From positions 62,001-126,000 of the forward strand of contig LNEO01000123.1 of assembly GCA_001465015.1 (NCBI GenBank): 64,000 nt of DNA. Direction: 5' to 3'. The notes under the pieces were generated by a model. It ran no database searches. It saw nothing but the letters and a program-made list of their open reading frames with translations, and was not told the origin of the DNA. Positions 26,276 through 35,179 of the stretch are shown in pieces (the stretch's first letter is position 1; each line of letters opens with the position of its first letter). A program made the translations under genes and the position numbers. Source of the stretch: Deltaproteobacteria bacterium Ga0077539 (GTDB lineage: Bacteria > Myxococcota_A > Polyangia > Polyangiales > Ga0077539).

Positions 26276-29250
26276 AGACCGCGGCACGTCCCGAACTGGC
26301 AGAACTGCCCAGCCGGGCAACGGCGAGCGCAGGTGCCGCAGTTGTTCGGATCGAAGTTCGTGTTCGTGCAGCGCCCCGAGCAGAGCGAGTTCGGCGGCGG
26401 GCAGCTGCACGTCCCACCGATGCACGACTGCGTGGCCGGGCAAGCGTTGCCGCAGGTCCCGCAGTTGTTCGGATCGGTGTTGGTGTTGATGCAGCGACCG
26501 CCGCAGTTGGTGCTGCCAGCGAGGCAGCTGCACGCGCCGTTGATGCACGCGAACGTCGACGGACACATACGGCCGCATCCGCCGCAGTTGTTGGGGTCGA
26601 AGTTGGTGTTGATGCAGCGACCGCCGCAGTTGGTGGTCGGCGGCGCGCAGCTGCAACGGCCGGCGATGCACGACTGTGTTGCAGGGCACGCGTTGTCGCA
26701 CATCCCGCAGTGCACCGGGCTCGCCGCGGTGTTGACGCAGAACCCGCCGCACGCCGTGAGCGGCGCCGGGCACTGGCAGCGTCCCGCGAGGCAGGGCGTG
26801 CCCGAAGGACAACGCGTCCCGCACGTTCCGCAGTTGTTGGCGTCCGTCTGGGTGTCGACGCAGTCAGCGCCGCACAGCGTGCGCGGAGCCATGCACATCG
26901 GCGGCGCGACGCAGGCGCCAGCGACGCAGTTCGAGCCCGCCATGCAGCGATTGCCGCACATGCCGCAGTTGTTCGCGTCCGACTGCGGATCGACGCACGA
27001 GCCGCTGCAGAGCTGACGAGGCGCCGCGCAGATCGCCGTGCACACCCCTGCGGTGCACGACTGGCCCATCGCGCAGCGATTGCCGCACGTGCCGCAGTTG
27101 GTCGGGTCGGTCTGCGTGTCGACGCAGGCCGCTCCGCACATCTGCCGAGGCGCCGGGCACGGGACCTGGCACACGCCCATCATGCACGCCGCACCCGCGG
27201 CGCACGCGCGGCCGCAGCCGCCGCAGTTGGCAGGGTCCGACTGCGTATCGACGCACGCCGCGCCGCACGTGGTGCGAGGCGGCGGGCAGGGAGTTCCGCA
27301 GCGAGAGCCGACGCACGCGGCGCCGACCGGGCACGAGACGCCGCAGGCTCCGCAGTTCTGCGGGTCCATGCTCGTGTCGGTGCAGCCCATGCCGCAGTCG
27401 CGCTGCCCCATCGGGCAGATCGTCTGGCACATGCTTCCGACGCACGACTGCCCCATGGCGCAGCGGTTTCCGCAGCGGCCGCAGTTGGCAGGATCGCTCG
27501 TCGGGTCCGTGCACGTCGCGCCGCAGGTGATCCGCGGGGGCGTGCAAGTGGTGCTCGTGCAAACGCCCATCGCGCAGCGCTCGCCCGGTCCGCACGAGCG
27601 GCCGCAAGCGCCGCAGTTGCGAACGTCGCTGTTGATGTCCGCGCAGCCCATGCCGCACAGCACGCGACCGCCGTTGCAGGGGTTGGTGCAAGAGCCGAGG
27701 ATGCAGAGCTCGCCTGCGCCGCAGCGGTTTCCGCAGCGTCCGCAGTTGGCCGGGTCGAGCCGGAAGTCCGTGCAGCCACCGTTGCACTCACGCAACGGCG
27801 CACGGCACATCCCCGCGGTGCACGCGCCGAGCTGGCAGAGCTGCCCCGCTTCGCAAGCGTTGCCGCACGCGCCGCAGTTGGCCGGATCCGTGATGGTGTT
27901 GACGCACGCGCCGCCGCAACGAGCGAGCGGAAACTCGCAGGTCGTCGAGCAGATCCCGATGCGGCACACAGCGCCGGGCGGGCACGAACGTCCGCAGCCG
28001 CCGCAGTTGCTGGGGTCGGTCTGCGTGTTGACGCACGCCGCGCCGCACATCGTGTTCGGACGCGCGCACATCGCCATGCACGTCCCGTTGCTGCAGACCG
28101 AGCCCGCGGCGCACGCGTTGCCGCAGCGTCCGCAGTTGGCCGGGTCCGACCGCACGTCGATGCACGACATGCCGCACACTTGCAGCGGAAGCTCGCAGCG
28201 CGTCGCGCAGCGACCGCCCGAGCAGAACGTCCCCGCAGCGCACACGTTGCCGCAGGCGCCGCAGTTGTTCCCGTCCGTGCGAATGTCGACGCACGTGCGG
28301 CCGCAGAGCACCTGGCCTGGGCGACACACCGGCAAGCAAGCGCCGCCCGAGCACGTCCCGCCCGCTTCGCACACGGTGCCGCACGAGCCGCAGTTACGAG
28401 GATCGTTGAGGGTGTCGATGCAGGCGCCGCCGCAGTTCGTCGTGCCCATCGGGCAGATCGTGGCGCACCGGCCCATCCCGCAGACCTCCATCGGTCCGCA
28501 GGCCCGCGCGCACATCCCACAGTTGGCGGGGTTGGACGCGAGGTCGACGCACATATCGCCGCAGCGGGTCTGTCCCATTGGGCAGGGAGGCCGCTCGCAG
28601 GCGCCCATCGAGCACATCTCGCCCATGGCGCAGGCGTTGCCGCAGCGTCCGCAGTTGAGCGGATCGCCGAGCACGTCGACGCAGCGACCGTCGCAGCGCA
28701 GCTGGCCGCGCGGGCACTCCATCGTCGTCACACACATGCCGGCCGAGCAAGACGCCCCCATCGGGCAGACGTTGCCGCAGCGTCCGCAGTTGTTCGCGTC
28801 GGTGGACGGGTTGACGCACGCGCCGTTGCAGGCGATTTCGCCGTCACGACACGCGATGCCCACGCACATGCCCATCGCGCACGTCTGGTCAGCACCGCAT
28901 CGATTGCCGCAGCGCCCGCAGTTGTTGGGGTCGTTGGCGGCGTCGATGCACGCCCCGCCGCAGTTGAGCTGCCCCATCGGACACATGTCGACGCAACGAC
29001 CTGCGGAACAGACCGAGGTCGGGCCGCATCGATTGCCGCACAGACCGCAGTTGGCAGGGTCGTTTGCGGTGTTGGTACACGTGCCGTTGCACGCGACCTC
29101 CCCCGGACGACAGGTCGGAATCGGGACGTCCATGATCGGAACGTCCGGTCGCGGACCGCCGTCTGTCTGGCGGTAGCCATCGAGGTCGGTGCGCCCACAG
29201 GCGACCAACAAGACGACCAGCACTGAAGCAAGTGCGTATAGCCGTTTCAC
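26272..29250 (-). CDS. Surface lipoprotein with 22 eight-cysteine repeats
   Basis: 992 residues. The GTG start at 29250 was chosen because a perfect AGGAGG lies 9 bases upstream and it begins a signal peptide ending VLLVAC (lipobox). After a ~26-residue linker, 22 repeats of ~43 residues fill the protein. Each has the pattern CxxGxxxCxGxCxDxxxDxxNCGxCGNxCxxGxxCxxGxC with eight cysteines, about 176 in all. This is an EGF/trypsin-inhibitor-like disulfide knot array, expected to make a long protease-resistant fibre outside the outer membrane. The repeats are degenerate, not recent copies. The divergent gene at 29420 is another esterase. No catalytic motif. Confidence 0.9.
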   Translation of the reverse strand: MKRLYALASVLVVLLVACGRTDLDGYRQTDGGPRPDVPIMDVPIPTCRPGEVACNGTCTNTANDPANCGLCGNRCGPTSVCSAGRCVDMCPMGQLNCGGACIDAANDPNNCGRCGNRCGADQTCAMGMCVGIACRDGEIACNGACVNPSTDANNCGRCGNVCPMGASCSAGMCVTTMECPRGQLRCDGRCVDVLGDPLNCGRCGNACAMGEMCSMGACERPPCPMGQTRCGDMCVDLASNPANCGMCARACGPMEVCGMGRCATICPMGTTNCGGACIDTLNDPRNCGSCGTVCEAGGTCSGGACLPVCRPGQVLCGRTCVDIRTDGNNCGACGNVCAAGTFCSGGRCATRCELPLQVCGMSCIDVRSDPANCGRCGNACAAGSVCSNGTCMAMCARPNTMCGAACVNTQTDPSNCGGCGRSCPPGAVCRIGICSTTCEFPLARCGGACVNTITDPANCGACGNACEAGQLCQLGACTAGMCRAPLRECNGGCTDFRLDPANCGRCGNRCGAGELCILGSCTNPCNGGRVLCGMGCADINSDVRNCGACGRSCGPGERCAMGVCTSTTCTPPRITCGATCTDPTSDPANCGRCGNRCAMGQSCVGSMCQTICPMGQRDCGMGCTDTSMDPQNCGACGVSCPVGAACVGSRCGTPCPPPRTTCGAACVDTQSDPANCGGCGRACAAGAACMMGVCQVPCPAPRQMCGAACVDTQTDPTNCGTCGNRCAMGQSCTAGVCTAICAAPRQLCSGSCVDPQSDANNCGMCGNRCMAGSNCVAGACVAPPMCMAPRTLCGADCVDTQTDANNCGTCGTRCPSGTPCLAGRCQCPAPLTACGGFCVNTAASPVHCGMCDNACPATQSCIAGRCSCAPPTTNCGGRCINTNFDPNNCGGCGRMCPSTFACINGACSCLAGSTNCGGRCINTNTDPNNCGTCGNACPATQSCIGGTCSCPPPNSLCSGRCTNTNFDPNNCGTCARRCPAGQFCQFGTCRGL
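26275..29112 (-). repeat. 22-unit coding repeat array (~129 bp period)
   Basis: Coding repeats of the cysteine-rich lipoprotein. The most constant part is the NCGxCGNxC core. Protein identity between units is moderate and DNA identity lower, so the array is old and unlikely to recombine freely. The last four units (18-22) carry the ININT/NTNFDPNN variant. Confidence 0.85.
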
Positions 29251-29259
29251 CGTTGAAAA

Positions 29260-29265
29260 CCTCCT
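29260..29265 (-). promoter_or_regulatory. Ribosome binding site deciding a GTG start
   Basis: AGGAGG on the minus strand, 9 bases before the GTG at 29250. It rules out the in-frame ATG at 29268, which overlaps the AGGAGG itself, as the real start. Confidence 0.8.
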
Positions 29266-29419
29266 CATAGGGATCGCAAGCATGGTGGCCTACGAATCGA
29301 GTCGGTACAAGCGACGTCCTACGCCGAATGTTGACCAAATGGACCGTGCGTTGGTTGCGCTGCCAGGGTTGCGCCCGGCGCTGCCACGAACAGGGCCGCG
29401 ACGGTGAGTGGTTCGAGCG

Positions 29420-32236
29420 ATGAGATTCCTTCAGCCTTCCGTTTGGCTCGCCCCGTTTAGCGCGGCGATTCTGCTTTTCTCGGGCCGATCTGCGAGCGCC
29501 GAATGCACGGTGTTGCCCGGCCCGGAGGGCGAGCTGTCCACGTGGTTCGTCCTCGGACCCATCCGGACGCCGAACACCCGTCCCTCGCGAACGGTCGACG
29601 CCCAATTGTCACAACCGTTGCGCGGCTTCGATCCCGCCACGCTCGAACCGCGTGCGGCTGGCCGTTGGGAGCCGGCGGTGTCGAGCGCTGCGCTCTTCAA
29701 CCCCGGCATGGTGCTGCGCGGTCGCGGGCCTCGGACGATGTTCTTCGGAGCCACGCTGGATGTGCGCGAACGCGCGGTGATCCAGCTGTTTACCGGCGCG
29801 GACGACGGGCTTGCGATCTTCGTCGACGGCCGAGAAATCGCCCGGCGAGCGGCGGTTCGAGGAGCCCGCGACGACGATGACCGAACGCGCGTCGAGCTGA
29901 TGCCAGGTCGGCATCGCCTCGTGTTTCGGAGCTACGTACACGGCGGAGATCAACGAGCGTTCGTCCGCATGGTCGGCGAGGATTTTCTGCCGATTTCGTC
30001 GGTTCGCGTCGTGCTCGACGGGATCGACGACGCGCGCTGCGACGCGCTCGGGCAGCAGGCCGGTCGGCTGCGCGTCGAGCGAACGCCGAGCCCCGCCACC
30101 AACGGCGGCGCGGCGTCGACCCGAGTCGACGTGACCCTCTCGTATCCGGGAGGAACCGCGCGGCGAGACGCCGAACGCAGCCGAGAGCTCCGGATCGAGG
30201 GGTCGAGCGCGCAGACCGCGGTGGCGTCGCTCGCGCTCGACGGGCGGTTCGCGGGGTCGATCTCGGCCTGGGCCGCGCTCGCCGCCAACGCGACTCGAAT
30301 TCGTGTGTCACCTGCCGCGGGCCGCATCGCGATGGGAGAGTTCGACGTTCGCGTGGATCCGTCTGCGCGCCGGGCGCTCGGTGCGTCGGGCGAGGCGCTC
30401 GTCGGGCTCGATGAGCTGTCGCCGCCGGCGTGGCTTCCGCGAGGCTCGTTGTGGAGCGTGCTCGCCCACCGCCAGCGGCTCGCGACCATGGTCACCGAGG
30501 GCGATCGTGACAACGAGCACATCGCGGCGGAGGCCTCGAGCCTCGAGGAGCTCGTGCGCGAGCTGCGAGCGCAGCGAGATCCGTACGCCCGTCGAACGGG
30601 GCCGATTCGCCGCGCGTATCGCACGGAGGTCGACGGGACGCTGCAGAGCTACTCGATCTACGTCCCGCCGAGCTATCGCGCCGACCGCGCGTCGCCGGTT
30701 GTCGTGGCGCTGCACGGGCTCGGCGGGAGCGCGCACCGGATGCTCCCGATTCTGTTTGGGATCTACGACAAAGAAGAGGATCGCACGCACGCCGATCGAC
30801 ACTTTGCGCCGCTTCCAGACACGCGCGCGTTGCTGGTCGCGCCGTACGCGCACGGCGACGCGTTCTATCGAGGCGTCGGCGAGTACGACGTGATGCGTGT
30901 ATTGGACGAGGTGCGACAGGCGTACCGGACGGACGCCAATCGAACGTACCTGACCGGACTGTCGATGGGCGGCACCGGCGCGAGCGCGATTGCTCTCCAC
31001 TACCCCGACGTCTTCGCCGCTGCGGCGCCGCTGTGCGGCTACCACGACTATTTCGTTCGAACGAGCGCGCAGGGCCATCGTCGTCCGTGGGAGCTCGCGA
31101 TGATGGAGTTTCGATCGAGCCGAAACTGGGCCGAAAACGGCCTTCATCTGCCGATGTACGTCGTGCAGGGAACGCTCGATCGCCCGGTCACCAACTCGAC
31201 GACGTTCGTCGATCGCTATCGGCAGCTCGGCTACGCGGTCGAGTCCGAGTACCCCGAGCTCGGGCACGACGTGTGGACGACGACGTACGCGGCCGGGCGA
31301 ATCGTGCCGTATTTTCTCAGACACTCGCGCGATCCACAGCCCAGTCGCGTGCGGTTTCGAACGCCGTCGACGCGGTGGGCGAAGAGCTACTGGGTCGAGG
31401 TGGACGCGATCGCTCGAAGCGGGCAATGGGCGGAGATCGACGCGACCGTCGCGCAAGGACGACTGAGAATCTCCACGCAGAACGCGCGTGCATTCACGGT
31501 GCGCCCTCCGATTCGAGCGCCGTACGAGCTCGTCGTCGACGGTCAGGCTCCGCTTCGCGTGACCGCCGAAGGCGGGGCGTCGCTCGCCCGACAGAACGAA
31601 CAGTGGGCGCTCGTCCCGACGCGCGTAGTGCAACGAAAGCTGGGGCCGATCCGCGAGGCGTTCGACGGCCCGCTGCTCGTCGTGTTCGGCGCGAGGCTCG
31701 CGAACGAGACCGCGATGAACCGTCGCGTCGCCGATGCTTGGGCGCAGGTTCCGAGCGGCGCACGGATGAGCGTGCGCGTGATCGCCGACGACGCGTACCA
31801 GCCGGGCGACGCCCGAGGCCGCACGGTGGTGCTCGTCGGAACCCCTGCGAGCAACCGCGTTCTCGAGCGGATGCAGAGCGCGCTTCCGATCGCCGTTCGA
31901 GGCAACGAGCTGCGCACGCACGACCGCCCGATCGTCGGCGCGACCGGCGCGGTGTTCGTGGCGCCCTCGCCCGATGCAGAAGACGGACGCGTCGTGGTCG
32001 TGACGGGCACCTCGGCGCTCGGCGTGTGGCGCTCGCGCGCGCTGCCAGAGCTCGTTCCAGACTTTGTCTTCTTCGACGATCGCGTCGCGCCCGCGCGCGG
32101 CCGGGTGCTGCTAGGCCGGTACGCGTCGATTTTGTGTGCCGGTTTCTACAACGCCGAAGGACGCGTCGGGCCGTCGTGCGCGGACGTCGCGCCTCCGATG
32201 AGCGCAAACCCCGAAGAGGACGCTGGCGAGCAATAA
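29420..32236 (+). CDS. Very large exported esterase with PA14-like N-terminal domain
   Basis: 938 residues. A signal peptide (WLAPFSAAILLFSGRSASA) is followed by a region ~90-200 resembling PA14-type beta domains (GADDGLAIFVDGREIARR...LMPGRHRLVFRSY). An alpha/beta-hydrolase spans ~405-650: ALHGLGGS oxyanion loop, nucleophile S515 in TGLSMGG, D587 in GTLD, H616 in ELGHD. A C-terminal ~270 residues form a beta-rich, then alpha/beta module of unknown fold. The triad is intact. Such proteins hydrolyse polymer esters (acetyl-xylan, feruloyl or polyhydroxyalkanoate) outside the cell; which one is unknown. An upstream GTG at 29408 is less likely. It is divergent from the cysteine-rich lipoprotein. 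Confidence 0.88.
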   Translation: MRFLQPSVWLAPFSAAILLFSGRSASAECTVLPGPEGELSTWFVLGPIRTPNTRPSRTVDAQLSQPLRGFDPATLEPRAAGRWEPAVSSAALFNPGMVLRGRGPRTMFFGATLDVRERAVIQLFTGADDGLAIFVDGREIARRAAVRGARDDDDRTRVELMPGRHRLVFRSYVHGGDQRAFVRMVGEDFLPISSVRVVLDGIDDARCDALGQQAGRLRVERTPSPATNGGAASTRVDVTLSYPGGTARRDAERSRELRIEGSSAQTAVASLALDGRFAGSISAWAALAANATRIRVSPAAGRIAMGEFDVRVDPSARRALGASGEALVGLDELSPPAWLPRGSLWSVLAHRQRLATMVTEGDRDNEHIAAEASSLEELVRELRAQRDPYARRTGPIRRAYRTEVDGTLQSYSIYVPPSYRADRASPVVVALHGLGGSAHRMLPILFGIYDKEEDRTHADRHFAPLPDTRALLVAPYAHGDAFYRGVGEYDVMRVLDEVRQAYRTDANRTYLTGLSMGGTGASAIALHYPDVFAAAAPLCGYHDYFVRTSAQGHRRPWELAMMEFRSSRNWAENGLHLPMYVVQGTLDRPVTNSTTFVDRYRQLGYAVESEYPELGHDVWTTTYAAGRIVPYFLRHSRDPQPSRVRFRTPSTRWAKSYWVEVDAIARSGQWAEIDATVAQGRLRISTQNARAFTVRPPIRAPYELVVDGQAPLRVTAEGGASLARQNEQWALVPTRVVQRKLGPIREAFDGPLLVVFGARLANETAMNRRVADAWAQVPSGARMSVRVIADDAYQPGDARGRTVVLVGTPASNRVLERMQSALPIAVRGNELRTHDRPIVGATGAVFVAPSPDAEDGRVVVVTGTSALGVWRSRALPELVPDFVFFDDRVAPARGRVLLGRYASILCAGFYNAEGRVGPSCADVAPPMSANPEEDAGEQ

Positions 32237-33532
32237 CAACGCGCTGCGAGGGCCGCGCCGAGCGCGACCGACCGCGCTGCAGTTGCAAACGCCGCGACCG
32301 CCGGGCGCGACGCCGCTGTCGACGCTCGCGTCCATCGCAAGCGGCGCTGCGTCGAGCGGCTCGATGACGTCCCCGCCGTCCGCGCTCGCGTCGCGTCCCG
32401 CGTCGATGGGTCGCGTCGTGACGAGCATTCGCTGCTGCGGCCATCGCGGGGCGCACTCGAGCTGCGCGCTCGACGTGGGTCCACAAGCGAAGGCCCCGCG
32501 CGCGTCCTGAAAGCGCAGCAGCGGCTCGACAAGCGTCGCGCCGTCGCGAATACGACCCAGCGCGTACGGCTCGCGCACCCAGTCGACGCAGAGATAGAGC
32601 GCGCCGCCGTGATGACGGAGGCAGGTCGGCGCCGGCGTGTCCATCCGTGTCCAGACGTCGCCGCCGTCATTCGAGCGCTGCAGACCGTCCTCGGGTCCGC
32701 CCACCCACACCCTGCCGTCGTCCGCGAGCGCAAACCCGCGCAGCGAGCCGCGCGCGCGAAGAACGACCGAGAAGGTCCGGCACCCGTCTCGCGACCGAAT
32801 GAGGTGCGAGCCGCCATCGCGATCGATCCGAACAAAGAGCGTGTCCGGGTCACGCGACGCGACGCCAGAGACAAACGCTCCGGTCGCGCCGACGAGGCTC
32901 TCGGCGGGCAGCGTGCAGCGCTCGAGCGTCATCGCTCCATCAACCGATCGAAACATGAGCGGCGCGCGCGACGCGCCGTCGAGCCCAGTGACGTACACGC
33001 GGCGCGCGTCGGAGGGCGCGAGCTCGACGGTGTCGAACGACACCGCCGCTGGACCTCGTCCGCGCGGCGCGAAAGTCCGTCCGCCGTCGGTCGACGCAAA
33101 GACCCGGTTCTCGACGACGGGAACGTTCTCGACGCCGTACACCGTGACGCCGTCGCGCGAGGCGGCGAGGTCGAGCATCGGCGTGTTGGGCACCGACGCC
33201 AGTCGGCCGAAATCGCAGCCATCGGCGCTAGACACCGCGCCGTCTGGCAAGCCGACGACGACCGACCCGCCAGCGAACACGATCGGAGGATCCCAGCTCC
33301 CCTCGAAGCCGAGCGACTGCTCGCACGCCCAATCGAAGGTGCGACCGCCGTCGCGGCTCCAGAGCAGGCCGAACGTCGCGCGCAAGACGATCTGATCGCT
33401 CGCCGCCCCAGGACCGACGATGACGTGCTGGGCAAACGGGAAGCGTCCGTTGGCGTTCGAGGTCGACGGCGCTGAGGTGAGCGCGATCGATGAGAAAAAA
33501 GCCAGCGCAACTTGGATTTGTGTGCGGTTCAT
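32111..33532 (-). CDS. BNR/sialidase-like repeat protein with MYXO-CTERM-like tail
   Basis: 473 residues. The start overlaps the upstream stop (ATGA). A signal peptide (VALAFFSSIALTSA) precedes several Asp-box-like repeats (SRDGGRTFDW, STDGGRTFAP, RSNDGGDVWTRM) typical of BNR propellers. The C-terminus has an Asp/Ala linker, then VCNCSA, a hydrophobic helix (SALLLLASVLFGVCA) and HRRR, the pattern of the MYXO-CTERM sorting signal. Unusually, ~25 residues follow the basic stop-transfer cluster, and this extension runs 126 bases into the convergent esterase gene. The propeller probably binds or cleaves a surface glycan; no catalytic Asp/Tyr triad was identified. Confidence 0.82.
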   Translation of the reverse strand: MNRTQIQVALAFFSSIALTSAPSTSNANGRFPFAQHVIVGPGAASDQIVLRATFGLLWSRDGGRTFDWACEQSLGFEGSWDPPIVFAGGSVVVGLPDGAVSSADGCDFGRLASVPNTPMLDLAASRDGVTVYGVENVPVVENRVFASTDGGRTFAPRGRGPAAVSFDTVELAPSDARRVYVTGLDGASRAPLMFRSVDGAMTLERCTLPAESLVGATGAFVSGVASRDPDTLFVRIDRDGGSHLIRSRDGCRTFSVVLRARGSLRGFALADDGRVWVGGPEDGLQRSNDGGDVWTRMDTPAPTCLRHHGGALYLCVDWVREPYALGRIRDGATLVEPLLRFQDARGAFACGPTSSAQLECAPRWPQQRMLVTTRPIDAGRDASADGGDVIEPLDAAPLAMDASVDSGVAPGGRGVCNCSAVGRARRGPRSALLLLASVLFGVCAHRRRDVRARRPDASFGVVETGTQNRRVPA

Positions 33533-34137
33533 GGTGGCGCCCTCGGCGCTCCGCCATCGCCCGACGTTTGTCCGCGTCGATCGACGACGCGCAAGATCGT
33601 CACGACGCGAAGCTCGTTTTCTTCGCCGCCCGGGCCGCGCTCGAACACGACCAGGCTGAATCGAAGCCGTCCCAACCCGCGCTCGAGCCCCCAGGTCGAC
33701 CACGGAAAGAGCTGATCGACGCGATAGCCCTCAGCCCTCGGGATCAACTCGAGCTCGGCGTACGGCGCGCCCGGCAACGTCGCTGCCGGAAAGAGCACGA
33801 CGGCGTCGCGTTGGCACCCCGTGGGATGGTCACCTTGCTGATAGCGCTCGCAGCGCGGCTCGCGAAAGGAGCCGGGCACGAAGCTCACGTCCCGGACCGT
33901 GAATCGTACGCGCAGGCCCTCGGAGCTCGCGCGCAGGGTCACCAGCGAGTCGATGTACGCGCGCCCGTCGCGGGGACACGGAGCGGCGAAGCTGGTCTCG
34001 CCGTGGTCCACCTCGACGACGATCACTTCGCGCGGCGCGCTGCTCAGCTCCCGACACTGCGTGTTGCGCGGCCTTGGTGCGCCGCAGGACAGCGCGCCTG
34101 CGGCGAGCAGCGCGGCGACCGTAGCGATCTTGCTCAT
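33529..34137 (-). CDS. Lipoprotein of unknown function
   Basis: 202 residues. The start overlaps the mepA stop (ATGA). The signal ends GALSC. The mature part is beta-rich with four further cysteines (QCREL, APCPRD, PRCERY, TGCQRD) and an FPWSTWGLERGLGRL segment. It lies in an operon between the murein endopeptidase and the BNR protein, which suggests an envelope role. No family recognised. Confidence 0.75.
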   Translation of the reverse strand: MSKIATVAALLAAGALSCGAPRPRNTQCRELSSAPREVIVVEVDHGETSFAAPCPRDGRAYIDSLVTLRASSEGLRVRFTVRDVSFVPGSFREPRCERYQQGDHPTGCQRDAVVLFPAATLPGAPYAELELIPRAEGYRVDQLFPWSTWGLERGLGRLRFSLVVFERGPGGEENELRVVTILRVVDRRGQTSGDGGAPRAPP

Positions 34138-35012
34138 CGCCTCCTCCGGGGACGCGTCGCGGCCGGCGGGCTGGGCGCGAGCGTGCGCTCTGGCGATTCC
34201 CAGCTGAAATCGAGGTCGTCCTGGGGCGCAGCGTCGAGCTTGGGCAGCGCGCGCGAGAGCCACCAGCCGTGCGGCCCCCCGTCGAGGCACCCGCTCGAGC
34301 GCTCTTCGGTCGTACAGGCGACGCGGACGTGAAAGTGATCATCGTGCGGCGCGGCGTCGCCAGGCTGGTGCAAGACCCGCTCGGCGCGCTCGATCCAACG
34401 CGGATCGCGGCCGTGCTCGCGCGCCCACGACACGAGCCGCTGCTTGAGCCAGTCCGCGCAAAACACCCACAAAACGCCGTAGCGCTCTTCGCGGACGAGC
34501 GACTCGACGAGCAGCCAGTTGCGCTCGACGTCCATCCTCACGGTGGCCTCGCGATCGCGCGGGTTGCCGTCGCGATCGTAGCGAACGAAGCCCGTCGCGG
34601 GCACCGAGCGTCCGGTCTCGCGGTCGACAGCGAAGAATAGAAGATCGACGTCGCGCCCGTTGCGGTGGGACCGATGTCGTTCGATGCGACCACCAAACGG
34701 CGCCGAAAAGTCTCCCACCACGAGCGGCGCGCCGCCCGGAGCGACGCGCGCGACGCGCTGGGCGCTCTCGAGCACCGCGTCCCTCAGCGTTCGAGTCGTG
34801 TGGATCTGTCCGCCCTCGCTCTCGCTGCGAAACAGGCGAGTGTTCGCCGAGCGCTCGGGGACGCGCACCGCGTTTACAAGCGCGCCGTGCGAGGGAGCGC
34901 CGATCGATTGGCGTGCGCCCTCGCCGCACGGCCACAACACGGCGCAGCCGCCCCCGGCGAGCAACGCCAGCACGGGAGATGCGACAGCGGTTCGGCGAAG
35001 AGTGTGTTGCAT
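34134..35012 (-). CDS. mepA: Penicillin-insensitive murein endopeptidase (M74)
   Basis: 292 residues with a lipoprotein-like signal (LALLAGGGC, Cys23). The MepA metal site is visible: SHRNGRDVDLLF, with H116 and D123 as zinc ligands, and HDDHFHVRV supplying the HxH histidines. MepA-type LAS enzymes cut D-Ala-mDAP crosslinks in peptidoglycan. Lipid anchoring would place it in the periplasm or outer membrane; in a predator it could also act on prey wall. First gene of a three-gene operon with ATGA couplings. The family is clear; location and target are inference. Confidence 0.9.
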   Translation of the reverse strand: MQHTLRRTAVASPVLALLAGGGCAVLWPCGEGARQSIGAPSHGALVNAVRVPERSANTRLFRSESEGGQIHTTRTLRDAVLESAQRVARVAPGGAPLVVGDFSAPFGGRIERHRSHRNGRDVDLLFFAVDRETGRSVPATGFVRYDRDGNPRDREATVRMDVERNWLLVESLVREERYGVLWVFCADWLKQRLVSWAREHGRDPRWIERAERVLHQPGDAAPHDDHFHVRVACTTEERSSGCLDGGPHGWWLSRALPKLDAAPQDDLDFSWESPERTLAPSPPAATRPRRRR

Positions 35013-35162
35013 GACCGGAGGTGCCCGCAGAGCGTGGGACGAACGGGAGCGAGAGCGCTACCGCGATCGCGTGCGGACTTCCAGTGCGAGCGGAGGCGAA
35101 GCGTAGGACGGCCTTGCGCCGAAGGGGCGCGAACAGTATGCGATTGTTCGTCAGACGTTCGT

Positions 35163-35168
35163 AAGGAG
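35163..35168 (+). promoter_or_regulatory. Ribosome binding site for the TPR/zincin-like gene
   Basis: AAGGAG, 11 bases before the GTG at 35180 and 17 before the ATG at 35186. The spacing favours GTG. Confidence 0.55.
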
Positions 35169-35179
35169 AGTCAAAGGCC

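Noticed and set aside
26275-29112. CRISPR-like regular repeat
   Set aside because: The ~129-bp period is coding, the repeats are degenerate, and there are no unique spacers or cas genes.
26164-29226. 1020-codon open frame antisense to the cysteine-rich lipoprotein
   Set aside because: Its protein is Ala/Arg-rich with no family feature. It stays open because the repeated codons of the real gene lack stops in this frame. A 712-codon frame at 27038-29176 has the same cause.
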